A stretch of DNA of 64,000 nucleotides. Origin: Sweltsa coloradensis (taxonomy: Eukaryota; Arthropoda; Insecta; Plecoptera; Chloroperlidae). Position 1 is the stretch's first letter, and the number at the start of each line of letters is the position of its first letter. The notes beneath the pieces were generated by a model, which was given only the letters and a program-made list of their open reading frames with translations, had not been told where the DNA came from and searched no databases. The stretch covers positions 86,858 through 150,857 of the forward strand of contig JAMZAV010001735.1 in assembly GCA_024449915.1 (NCBI GenBank), in the 5' to 3' direction. Positions 55,228-64,000 of this stretch are shown here, in pieces. A program made the position numbers and the translations under genes.

Positions 55228-56228
55228 TAACTGGATGAGAGGTGTCCCCGATGACGACTTCTTGAGCTCGCTTCTAGTTTCGGGGAGTATACTGCCCTAC
55301 ACTAGCTTATATTTGCGAGGTGGACTTTATCCCTTGAATAGCCTTTTACAAAGCCGTTCCCTGCTCTCGGCGAAATGTACCCCAGACTTGGCCGAGGGAC
55401 GGAGGGAGAGGAATGGAGGTGTCATCAAGTCGTGGTCGACCTTGTCGTCGGTCTGACGTCGGAAGGCTCGCCTAAGGAATTGGAAAAAGATTAAACGACG
55501 AAGAATGATTTAAAAACGCATACGATGATGGGACGACGTTGTGAGAAAACTATGGCGCTTTGACGCTTAGGTCATATTGCGCCGCCTGTGATATTGAAAT
55601 GAATAAAATGAGTGTTTAGTGGGGTTGTTGAATGTATTGTTATCTTAGTGTATAAGAAAGCAAAATCATGGTGATGAAAGTAATAAAACAAAATTATTTA
55701 TTTGAATGGACGTTAATTAACAAATTCAATGTGTATAATGTAAATTAAATATTGTTCAATTAATGACATTGGGTGATTATTTTTGTTCCTTTCTTAAGGG
55801 CGCGTCAACCGTTCAGTCATAATGCGACAACTCTAGCCTAGGGGATATTGGGAGGAGGAGCCAATGCTGTTCAGATCAAGCCACGGGTATGGGGTGGTAA
55901 GGGGGTTTCTCACGTGACGGTCGTTATTGTCTTTGTCATCGTTCGTAATGTCATCGTCTTCGTTGTCGTTGGGGGGGTCATCAAAGAAAGGGGGGCAAGG
56001 TCCCAGACGACGATTGACAGAGCTCAACTCAAATTTCGGGAGTAAAATACTTTCATACTGCTGTATTTTTCGAGTTGGATTTTTTCTCTGGAATCGCCTT
56101 TTACAATTTGCAGAGCCATGCACTGGTCCCAGACGGAGATTTGAGTGAGAAATATAGAAAGTTTGACCCCGACCACGACTCCAGTGCTCGCTTCCAGATT
56201 TGGGGAGTAATTTATATTCCCTCTTACT
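55228..56228 (-). mobile_element. S head fragment, L 3' end, near full-length S copy and another S head fragment
   Basis: S fragment at 55,228-55,395 from 'gtccccgatgacgacttctt' to head; L tail and 3' untranslated region at 55,530-55,790; near full-length S at 55,795-56,140; S piece at 56,165-56,228 ('ccagtgctcgcttccagatt'). All have one orientation, and the last is joined directly to the next L tail. Confidence 0.7.
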
Positions 56229-56231
56229 ACG

Positions 56232-57000
56232 ACGACGTGAGAAACTAGGGCGCTTCAACCGGTTAGGTCATATTGCGCCGCCTGTGAATGAAAGTAAATT
56301 AGAAGAGTTAATGCAGGTATGTTTGATGATTAGATTGTTTTCTAAGTGTATAAATAACAAAAAAATTGAAGATGAAGAAAGTAATAGCAAAATAAAAGTT
56401 ATGTATGTAAATGAAAAGAAAGAAAAGAAAGAAATGTGTATGAAGTTAATTAAAGTTTGTTAAAAAGATTACTTTGGATGAGAAATTTGGAAAGTTTGTC
56501 GCCGTTATCATATGATAGAAGTTCTTCATATGATTGGGAGAGATCAAATTGCATGCGCAAGGCATCATATTTGGTACATTCTGCTAGCATATGATGTACG
56601 GTTAAAGGTACATCACATGTGTCACATATGGGAATAACCTTTTCTCTGGTTAAGAGATATCCGTGTGTTAGGCGTGTGTGCCCTATACGAAGTCTAGACA
56701 ATACCACCTCTTCTCTACGTGAGAGTCGAGACGTAGGTGGACGAATTTTGTTAGTCAATGTGGGCATCACACTACGCAATTTGTTATTTTGCAACACATC
56801 CCAAGATGCTTGTCGCAAATCCAACAATCTTTGCTTGAATCCACTCTTGACATCTGGAACGGGAACTAGATTGAAATCAACCCTCGCGACGCTGGGAAGC
56901 TTCCTTAGCAGCCCTATCAGCGTGTTCATTTCCCTCTATGCCCACGTGTCCAGGTATCCAGCAAAACTCTATTATATAACCCTTAGAGGTTAGTTTTTCT
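56232..57000 (-). mobile_element. Family L LINE, 5'-truncated, well preserved
   Basis: Tail 'gcgcttcaaccggttaggtc', 3' untranslated region, then an open coding end. The cut on the right falls just upstream of the last RNase H motif at 'gaggttagtttttct', and an S head fragment follows at once. Confidence 0.85.
56450..56929 (-). pseudogene. Family L: C-terminal region with Cys/His motif, open to the natural stop
   Basis: The best version of the family's C-terminus, 159 codons. It runs from VDFNLVPVPDVKSGFKQRL through LSRLRIGHTRLTHGYLL and CDTCDVPLTVHHMLAECTKY to FDLSQSYEELLSYDNGDKL and a stop after LIQSNLFNKL. A one-base change early in the frame separates it from the GNEHAD motif of RNase H. 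It defines where the family's protein ends and so where the 3' untranslated region begins (about 215 bp before the tail end). Confidence 0.82.
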
Positions 57001-57800
57001 AGCTAATTTTTGCTAGGTGGACCATTTCTCTTGAATCCCCTTTTACGATTAGCAGAGCCATGATCTGGGCCAATTCTACCCCGGGCCCAGAAAATATATG
57101 TTGTTTGAAGACAAAAAATGGCGACGTGAGGAACTAGAGTGCTTCAACCGGTAAGGTAATATTGCGCCGCCTGCGATATTGTATAATTGTAAGTCAATGA
57201 TCTTAGTTCATGGTGTATTTTATGATTAAACTGTTTTTTTTTTTTGGTTTTGGTATTTTGTTTTATTAGTATTAAGGGCCCGTCAACCGTTTGGTCATAA
57301 TGCACCACCATAGCCTAGGGGATATGGTAAGGCTGGGCCCATGCTGGTCAGAACTAGCCACGGGTAGGGGAGGAAAGTGAGGTTCTCACGTCGCGGTCGT
57401 CAACGTCTTCGTCATCGTCATCGGGGAAATCGTTAAGGGAAAGTGGAAGTGTCTCCGATTACGAATGCAAGAACTCGCTACTAGTTTCGTGGAGTTATAC
57501 ACACCGGTCTTACTAGCTGATGTTCGCGAGGTGGACTCTTACCCTTGAATCGCCTTTAACGATTAGCAGAGCCATGCTCTGGGCCAAATTCTACTTTGGG
57601 CCCAGACGGGGACCATTAGCCGAGCTATGCTCTGTGGGTCAAAATTTTTCCCAGACGACGAATGCCAGAGCTCGCCTCTAGGTTGAGGAGGAATAAACTA
57701 CCATTTACTAGCTGATGGTGGGCGAGGTGGACTTTTTCTCTTCAATCGTCCCTTTAACTATTAGCAAAGTCATGCCCTTGGTCAAATTATCCCCCGGGCC
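56998..57800 (-). mobile_element. Family S pieces and an L tail
   Basis: S head fragment (to 57,085, 'ccccgggcccagaaaatata'); L tail at 57,113-57,240; near full-length S at 57,275-57,610; a second S 5' half at 57,645-57,800 beginning 'gacgaatgccagagctcgcc' and ending with head 'ccgggcctggacgggggc'. Confidence 0.75.
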
Positions 57801-57974
57801 TGGACGGGGGCTAGAAAATATAGGGAGGACCTGGTCTGAAACCAGCCAGGGGTATGGGTTTCAAAAGGGCGAAGAGAAGAGATTTTTTAGACCAAGTTTG
57901 TAAGCTCATTGACCGTATATGCTAGCCGGTGGGAGGGGTGTGTCCTTACAGGCCATTAATAAAACCACCGTACA

Positions 57975-58320
57975 ACGGCAAGAGACACTAGGGCGCTTCA
58001 ACCGGTCAGGTCATAATGCACCACTCTTACCTGGGGGGGGGGGGGGGGGTAGGGGGGGGGAAGGGCCCATGCTGGTCAGAACCAGCCACGGGTAAGGGGA
58101 GGAAAGGGGGTTCTCACGTCGCGGTCGTCATTGTCTGTGTCATCGTTCGTGGTGTCATTGTCGTCATCGTCGTCGAGGGTTCGTCAAGGGAAGGGGGCAA
58201 GGTCCCCGACGACGATTGCCAGAGCTCGCCTCTAGTTTCTGGTGTGTGTGATTTGCGAGGTGGACTTTTTTTAGGAATCGTGTTTTACTATTAGCCGAGC
58301 CATGCTCAATTCTAACCCGG
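57975..58320 (-). mobile_element. Family S SINE with an L-type tail end
   Basis: The left edge reads 'aagagacactagggcgcttc' and 'aaccggtcaggtcata', the L form, then switches to S 'atgcaccactcttacctggg' and continues as a normal S copy, with a run of 17 G. Core and 'gccagagctcgcctctagtt' are intact; the head is shortened. Confidence 0.8.
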
Positions 58321-58334
58321 TTTTTTTTTGTTTA

Positions 58335-58895
58335 TTTGAATTAAGGACTCGTCAACCGTTAGGTCATATTGCGCCTCTCATGATAATGTAGTTTATTAGT
58401 TAGTTCTTAACTTTATTTTTTCCAAAGGGGAGGAACGTAAGGGGTGACGTGGGGGTACTAGGGGAGGACAGGCTTGTGCTGCTCAGAACCAGCCTCAAGC
58501 AAGGGGAGGGCATGGGAGTAGGTGGCCGGGGGCAAGGGGCCAGGGCGGGTTCATGGCCGGGGTCGGGTCGGGGGGGCCTGTGGTCTGTGGCGAAATCAGG
58601 CCGGGCTCAGGCAAAGGACAGAGGGAAAGGGAGGGTATGGGGAGGGCAGGAGTTGGTGGTTCCCCCACGTCGTGGTCGTCTTCGTCTGTGTCATCGTCCG
58701 TGTTGTCTTTGTCTTCGTCGTCGGGGAGGTTGTCAAGGGGAAGGGAGTGTTCCCCGACGACGACCGCCAGAGCTCGCCTCTAGATTCGGGGAGTTATATA
58801 CTCCCCTCTTGCTAGCTGATGTTTGCAAGGTGGACTTTCTCCTTAAATCGCCTTGTACGATTAGCAGAGCCATGCTCTGGGTTATTCTACCCCGG
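58335..58895 (-). mobile_element. Family S SINE, subtype B, with a G-rich internal insertion
   Basis: Same private blocks as the 28.05 kb copy ('catattgcgcctctcatgat', 'ccaaaggggaggaacgtaag') but with a full head. About 130 bases of G-rich sequence (58,522-58,650, many runs of 3-7 G) are inserted after 'gggagggcatggga'. A similar 'gggagggtatggggagggc' follows the insert, so the insert is bounded by near-duplicates of host sequence. Confidence 0.8.
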
Positions 58896-58904
58896 ACCGG
58901 AAAA

Positions 58905-59295
58905 CAAAGATTCTATCATCGCGGTCGTCATCGTCTATGTTATTGTCTATGCCATCGTCTATGTCATCGTCTAGGGAAACATCTATTTCATCGTCAATGT
59001 CATCGTCTTTGTAATCGTCTATGTCATCGTCTATGTCATCGTCTATGTCCTCATCTATGTCATCGTCTATGTCATCGTCTATGTCATCGTTTGTGTTGCC
59101 ATATTTGTCGCCGTCGGGAAGGTCGTCTAGGGAAGGGGGAGAGGTCCCAGAGAACGACCGGCAGAGCTCGCCTCTAGTGTCTGAGGGGATCCTCCTACTT
59201 GCTAGGTGATGTTTGCGAAATGGACTTTGTCCCTTTCCTCGCCTTTTAATTTAAATTATCGGAGCCATGCTTTTGGCCAATTCTAACCCGGGTCC
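58905..59295 (-). mobile_element. Family S SINE with an expanded 12-bp core repeat
   Basis: Between 58,917 and 59,100 the core has grown to about 15 units of 'tcatcgtctatg' with small variants; ordinary copies have two or three related words. The head part ('gcagagctcgcctctagtgt' to 'aattctaacccgggtcc') is present. The tail is missing. Confidence 0.8.
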
Positions 59296-59393
59296 TAAAG
59301 GTTTAATTTCAATTTTATGTACAGTACATAAGGATTTACCCTTTGACGAAGACTTGAGAAATTTGGGCGCTTAATTTTAGTTTGTTTTATTAT

Positions 59394-59445
<52 letters not shown>

Positions 59446-59779
59446 TCCTTTTTCTTTTTCTTTCTTTCTTTGACGTCTATCCTATTCAGTTATAAAAACT
59501 GATCTACAAAGGAGGACAACTAAATAAATCTAATTACATAGATACAGACACAACAAAAATATTGTAAATAGCAATTTAATGTTCGCCAACCGAAGTAACT
59601 GTAAGCTACTGTAAGCTAAGGGATGTGGGGACAGACCCATGCTGGAAAGATTACTAAAAGTAATGCATTATACGCGTGTCATGCTTTGTACAAGTTCAAT
59701 ATTGTGCAATTTCCAATGTAAAAAATGTATAACAATAGCGTTTTGCTAAATAAAGATTAACTACAACCAAAAATTAACT
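59296..59779. repeat. L tail trace, (TTTC)n microsatellite and unassigned sequence
   Basis: A worn L tail ('gaagacttgagaaatttggg') at about 59,348 precedes a TTTC tract at 59,393-59,475 (about 14 pure units then interrupted). Near 59,590-59,650 a diverged S piece ('gacagacccatgctggaaag') is visible. The rest is unassigned. Confidence 0.6.
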
Positions 59780-60235
59780 TGACATGAAAAACTGGGGCGC
59801 TTCAACCGGTAAGATTATATTGGGACTCCTGTGATAATGTGAGCTAAGAAAATTAATTTGATGTTCGTTTGATATTATTTTGTTTTCTAAATTTATGCAG
59901 GGAAATAACGTTATAGTGATGAATGTGATAGCAAATAAAATATTATATATTTTAGTAAAAAAAAGGGGGAAATGTGAAATAAGTAACCACACAGAAAGTA
60001 TGATTTAGATGATAAATTTAAAAAATCTTGTCGACATTATCATAATATGATAAAAGTTCTTCATGTGATTGGGAGAGATAATATTTTGGCGCTATTGACA
60101 TCATAATATGGTACATTTTACTAATAATAAATATAAACAAACAATAAACACACGATGTATGGTCAGAACCAGCCAGTGGCGGGTAGGAATATTTACGAAA
60201 TTCAAACATAATACCCTAATTAAAACAAGCAAAAT
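59780..60235 (-). mobile_element. L-S chimeric repeat, copy 2
   Basis: An L tail ('gcgcttcaaccggtaagatt'), 3' untranslated region and coding end pass through 'taaacaaacaataaacacac' into an S piece ('atggtcagaaccagccagtg') and then 'acgaaattcaaacat'. Joint and continuation parallel copy 1 at 35.34-35.59 kb. Confidence 0.6.
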
Positions 60236-60274
60236 CGCAGAGATTTATAGTTTGGTTTAGTTTGGTTTCATTAA

Positions 60275-60605
60275 TTGAGATAAGGGCGCTTCAACCGTAA
60301 GGTCACAATGCACCACTCTGGCCTAGGGGATATGGGGAGGAGGAGCCCATGGTGGTGAGAACGAGCCACGAATAGGGGGAGGAAATGGAGGGTTCTCACG
60401 TCGCGGTCTTCATCGTCTTTATCATCGTTCGTTGTGTCATTGTCATCGTCGTCGAGAAGGTCTTCAAGGGAAGGAGGGGTGTTCCCGACGACGATTACCA
60501 GAGCTCGCCTCTAGTTACGGGGAGTTATATTATTGGTCAAACCAGACGTGGCGATGAAGGGGTTGGGGGGTTCTCACGTTGCGGTCGTCATCGTAACTAT
60601 CTTTG
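60275..60605 (-). mobile_element. Family S SINE, 5'-truncated, with a stray core piece
   Basis: Tail 'gcgcttcaaccgtaaggtca' (mixed L/S form), core, and 'accagagctcgcctctagtt', cut at 'gggagttatatt'. A second short S core piece ('gttctcacgttgcggtcgtc') follows at 60,555-60,605. Confidence 0.7.
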
Positions 60606-60789
60606 GACTGAAATGGTTCTACCCCCTTGCCAGATTCCGACTGGTGGAAGCGGACGTAGTCCTTGGGTACGTTTTCGTCGGTTTGTTTATTTACCTTTTT
60701 ACTAAATAAAAGTTATGATTATTAAACTCCTGTTTTTTTTATTATCATGTTAATGAGTGATTTTACAGTTGAGTGAAAGTAACGACTCC
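60606..60789. other. Unassigned spacer sharing a motif with 40.5 kb
   Basis: 'ccttgccagattccgactgg' with the following 'tggaagcgga' resembles 40,535-40,600; the nature of this repeat is unknown. Confidence 0.35.
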
Positions 60790-61299
60790 TTCTATGTTTA
60801 AATAAAGAAGAGTTAATGCAGGTATGTTTGATGATAAGATTGTTTCCAAGTGTATAAATAACAAAAAAAAATGATGATATGAAAGTAATAGAAAAATAAA
60901 AGTTATGTATGTGAATGAAAATAAAAAAAAAGAAAGAAATGTGTATGATGTGAATTAAATTTTGTTAAATAGATTACTATGGATGAGAAATTTAGAAAGT
61001 TTGTCGCCGTTATCATATGATAGAAGTTCTTCATATGATTGGGAGAGATCAAATTGCATGCGCAAGGCATCATTTTTGGTACATTCTGCTAGAAATATGA
61101 TGTACGGTTAAGGTACATCACATGTGCCCACATGTGGGAATAACCTTTTCTCTGGTTAAGAGATATCCGTGAGTTAGACGTGTATGGCCTATACGAATCT
61201 AGACAATACCACCTCTTCTCTACTGAGAGTCGAGACGTAAGTGGACGAATTTTGTTAGCCCAGGGTGGGCATCACATACGAAATTTGTTATTTTGAAAA

Positions 61300-62340
61300 C
61301 ACATCCCAAAATGCTTTGTCGCAAATCAAACTATCTTTGCTGTTATCCACTCTTGACATCGGGAACGGGAAAAAGATTGAATCAACGTCGCGACGCTAGG
61401 AAGCTTTTTTTTAGCAGCCCGATCAGCGTGTTCATTTACCTCTATGCCCACGTGTCCAGGTATCCAGCAAAACTCTATTATATATCCTTAAGGTTAGTTT
61501 TTCTAAATAGAATTGGATGTCTTGTACCAAATGATGACTAGAAAAACATGAGTTTTATAGCTTGAAGTGAATTTAAGCTATCTAAACACAAAAGGTATTC
61601 TCCACAACGACAGCGTAGAATGTATTTAAGAGCTTCACGGATGGCGAATAACTCTGCAGTGAAACCTGAACACACGTCGCTAAGCCTAAAACGTTCAGTT
61701 AAGGGGGGAGCAATAAAAGGCACTTCCAACCTTGTGTCAATTTTGGACCCATCTGTGAATCCCAAAAGTAAACCTTTGATGTTAAAAGGGGCAAATCTTT
61801 CTAAAGTTAATTTTGAATACCTATTGCAAGTAGAGTTTTTATCAAAACGACGAAGGGCGAATAGAATAATGGGCTCTGGTGTAGACCAGGGCGGGGTTTT
61901 TTGCTAAAAACAAAATTAAAACTGTTGGCAGATTAAATTCTATAAGATTACAAAAGTTTACATCTTAATCCCGTTGGGAAAAGATGCCTTAGGTTTGTTT
62001 TTCAAGTGTCTGACATATGTCGTGTTAAAAACATTCCGATTTGCTGGATGGTTTTGGCATAGCTTTAATTTTCATTACATACGTACCCATCAAGAGGTTT
62101 CTCCGTTCTGCTAAGGAGGACACACCTGACTCGGCATACAAACTGACTACCGGGGTTGTTCGAAATGCACCAAGAGCAAGACGAAGACCACAATGGTGGA
62201 CAGTGTCCCAGAAGTTTAAGGGTTGTGTTTTCTTGCTGAAGAGTATACGAAACATCCATAGTCCATCTTGGAGCAACTAGAGATCCGTAAATTCTTTAAC
62301 CCTGCAAGTCCTATCTGCACCCCACGATGTATTGCTTAGA
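61300..62340 (-). pseudogene. Family L: thumb, connection and RNase H of the right-most copy
   Basis: The RNase H frame 61538-61765 keeps FTDGSKIDTRLEVP, TAELFAIREALKY and LCLDSLNSLQAI. The second catalytic-type S-D-S reads L-D-S but keeps the Asp. The thumb block in 62025-62276 has HHCGLRLALGAFRTTPVV. Frame changes separate these pieces and break the C-terminal region after GNEHAD. Compared with the copy at 29.5 kb, changes are mainly single-base losses. Confidence 0.75.
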
Positions 62341-62404
62341 ACTTTCAAGAGGTTGATTTTCAACATGCATCTTTTGCGTAACTTAACAAAGTGGTGTTTC
62401 CAAT

Positions 62405-63130
62405 TTAGCTTTTTGTCAAACACCATGCCGAGAAAGACGGACATTTGGTTTGAAATGAAGTTCTATTTGTTAAACCAGGTTGTGGGTCATTTTGAATCCC
62501 TTGAAGACGACAAAAGTGAATGCACTGAGTCTTTTCGGGAGAGAATCGTGTCCCACGCTTTCTAGCCCATTCACTTTTAAATTTTTCAATGCCAATTTGC
62601 ACGTGTCTTTGAGCTGTTGATAAATTTACCGATCTGTAGAAGATTCCCCGGTCATCTACAAATAGGCACGAAAATTAGGCTCTTTGGAATACAAACCCAA
62701 CACTGTTTATGCCAATAGCAAAAAAGTGACACCGACAAGACTGAGCCTTGTGGTACAAACCCGTTTTCCAGTGGAACGAGTCTGACAAAACATTTTTTAA
62801 ACAAGCACTTTGAATGTTCTATCATTTAAAAAGTTTTCTAAAAATTTTGGCATGTGTCCTCGAAAACCCCACTCGTGAATCGTTGAAGAATGTTATATCT
62901 CCATGTTTGTGTCGTAGGCTTTTTCAATGTCAAAAGACGCCAACACATTTCTGTTTTGCAACAAACCCTTCTTGAATAAGGTCTCTAGACGACCTAAGTG
63001 GTCGATGGTGCAGCGACGTTGACGAAATCCACATTGGACGTTCGCCAGTAAACCGCGTGTTTCAGCATCTACATTAGTCGTTTGTTGATCATCTTTTCGA
63101 ACAATTTGCAAAAGCAACTTTCAGAGATAT
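62405..63130 (-). pseudogene. Family L: reverse transcriptase of the right-most copy
   Basis: The frame 62893-63117 carries VQCGFRQRRCTIDHLGRLE (motif 2 region) and VLASFDIEKAYDT (motif A with the catalytic Asp). Motif C should lie near 62,640-62,670 but is scrambled by a frame change. The frame 62405-62602 gives GTRFSPEKTQCIHFCR, the strand after motif C. With the 24.3-27.1 kb copy this allows the family to be placed among RNase H-bearing LINEs of the I/R1/Jockey group; the exact clade needs a tree. Confidence 0.75.
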
Positions 63131-63180
63131 AGGGGGATATGAAAGTCGGCATCGACTTGTCTTTTGTTGGTTTAAGGAGT

Positions 63181-63475
63181 GGAATTTAGATGGCACTATA
63201 TAATTTGTTGATCGTCAAATTTCAACCTGATCTGAATCTTCGTGCGACCCTATCATGAGTCAAATAAGCTCCGACTTTTCGTTGCATGGGTAACGTTACT
63301 TTTGTTAAAATGTTATTTCCATCTACACTACTTATCGGATTAGAATAAAATTAACATATTCGTGACCGGACGGACCATTCTAATGAATTTCCATCTACAC
63401 CACTTATCGGATCAAATAAAATTAGCATATTTGTGACCGGACGGACATTCTAAATGATTTGCCGCCTCAGATTTG
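63181..63475. repeat. Direct repeat of about 70 bp, two copies
   Basis: Units starting 'tttccatctacactacttat' (about 63,318) and 'tttccatctacaccacttat' (about 63,389) each run through 'aataaaatta', 'gtgaccggacgga' and 'cattcta'. They match at nearly all positions. The sequence before it has no feature. Confidence 0.7.
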
Positions 63476-64000
63476 TCGCCGTTTAATTAAAAGAAAACTT
63501 TCGGTTAACTTCAATGTAACTTTTAAATTTTTTTAACGATTTTGTCACAAAACTAATGGCAGTCAATCGAGAACAAAGCTTGCGGATGGGCCAAATTTCA
63601 ACTCGATCCGAGCCTCCGTTTCGAACGTTATGGCGAGACATACAAAAAAACAAACAAAAACAAACAAACAAACAAAAAAAAAACAAGCTAGTGCATATTT
63701 TTCCGGCGGAGTCAAATGGAAACGCTTGCTTTGCTCGCTGAATAAGCATTCGCTTGGTTTGAACAGTGTAATAATATTATGCAGCTCTGAGTAATCTAAA
63801 ATAATATCACACTTTTTCACTTGAGTTTTAGATTGCGCCACTGTAATGTTTACCCACCAGTCGGCCATTTTTTTTATAGTTAAGTTTTGAAATACTGAAG
63901 CTTCGCAATAGCATTTTAGTCGCGTTGATGGATAGGTTTTTTGTAAGTTTTTAGTTGCGTGGATCTCTTTCTTTTGCAATGCTTTTTTAATGCATTTCTT
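63476..64000. other. Unassigned sequence with an A/C-rich microsatellite
   Basis: An impure (AAAC)n tract lies at 63,642-63,685. The minus frame of 138 codons across it (63563-63979) owes its Phe/Cys-rich centre to that tract and shows no motif, so I do not call it a gene. Confidence 0.4.

Larger units (their letters stand above)
60790..63180 (-). mobile_element. Family L LINE, long 5'-truncated copy
   Basis: Lacks the final tail (it starts at 'agaagagttaatgcaggtat' in the 3' untranslated region). It then carries the Cys/His region, RNase H, thumb and reverse transcriptase up to a 5' cut just upstream of the fingers. It is the last L copy before the array ends. Confidence 0.82.

Noticed and set aside
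58016..58294. Plus-strand open frames repeated in many S copies (Met-His-His-Ser-type starts, Val/Ile-rich middle)
   Set aside because: They run antisense to the element, the Val/Ile stretch comes from the GTC/ATC core repeat in any frame, and the frame and end differ between copies. No sign of a conserved protein.
58449..59177. Longest plus-strand frame in the window (242 codons, His/Arg/Leu/Cys repeats)
   Set aside because: It crosses two adjacent S copies, the G-rich insertion and the 12-bp repeat. Its His-Arg-Leu-Cys periodicity is the 12-mer read in one frame, not a protein.
59393..59475. TTTC tract as a LINE or SINE tail
   Set aside because: It is not adjacent to a 3' tail in the array's orientation, and L and S here end in defined sequence rather than in simple repeats.
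63563..63979. 138-codon minus-strand frame with a Phe/Cys-rich, membrane-like centre
   Set aside because: The hydrophobic centre is a translated (TTTG)n microsatellite; flanking residues show no family motif.

Overview
The window is eukaryotic repeat DNA with no intact cellular gene that I can recognise. The base composition is AT-rich. The element mix (a Polinton/adintovirus-type element, RNase H-bearing LINEs, an R4/Dong-type LINE, tRNA-derived SINEs, a hAT-like element) fits an invertebrate, most likely an arthropod. A crustacean or chelicerate is my guess from protein flavour only. Nearly every coding stretch is broken by frameshifts or stops. In two blocks (about 17.5-26.9 kb and 43.5-49.7 kb) part of that damage looks like poor consensus sequence rather than decay.

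Region 1 (1 to about 11.2 kb) is one decayed Polinton/Maverick (adintovirus-like) element. All its genes lie on the minus strand. From right to left they are: protein-primed DNA polymerase B, FtsK/A32-type packaging ATPase, a small basic protein, a polyglutamine-bearing conserved protein, an integrase with a C-terminal chromodomain, a small conserved protein, the minor capsid (penton-type) protein, the major capsid protein, an adenain-like protease, an exonuclease-like protein and an unidentified frame. Together these are the replication, integration, packaging and virion modules of a virus-like transposon. It is cut by the left window edge and I found no terminal inverted repeats.

Region 2 (about 11.2-12.8 kb) holds imperfect tandem repeats and a tRNA-like sequence.

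Region 3 (about 12.8-63.2 kb) is a dense array of two interspersed families. Family L is a LINE with reverse transcriptase, RNase H and a C-terminal Cys/His motif; copies are 5'-truncated. Family S is a SINE-like element of about 350-370 bp. Roughly 28 L pieces and 45 S pieces are visible, and by eye every one lies in the same direction (sense strand minus, 3' tail at the left), often head-to-tail with no spacer. L and S share about 30 bp of 3' tail, which suggests that L copies S in trans. In the S entries 'tail' means the left end on the plus strand and 'head' the right end.

Other elements sit between or inside these copies: two copies of a tRNA-derived SINE; an SGNH-hydrolase-like open frame (29.15-29.48 kb); an R4/Dong-type LINE with a restriction-like endonuclease lying inside an ATT microsatellite (41.4-43.5 kb); a minisatellite with a two-monomer higher-order pattern (46.9-48.7 kb); and a 518-bp hAT-like element with a perfect 8-bp target duplication inside an S copy (49.8-50.3 kb).

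Region 4 (63.2-64 kb) has a 70-bp direct repeat and nothing else recognisable.

All family names rest on motif recognition by eye. Boundaries not tied to an open frame are good to roughly 10-50 bases.
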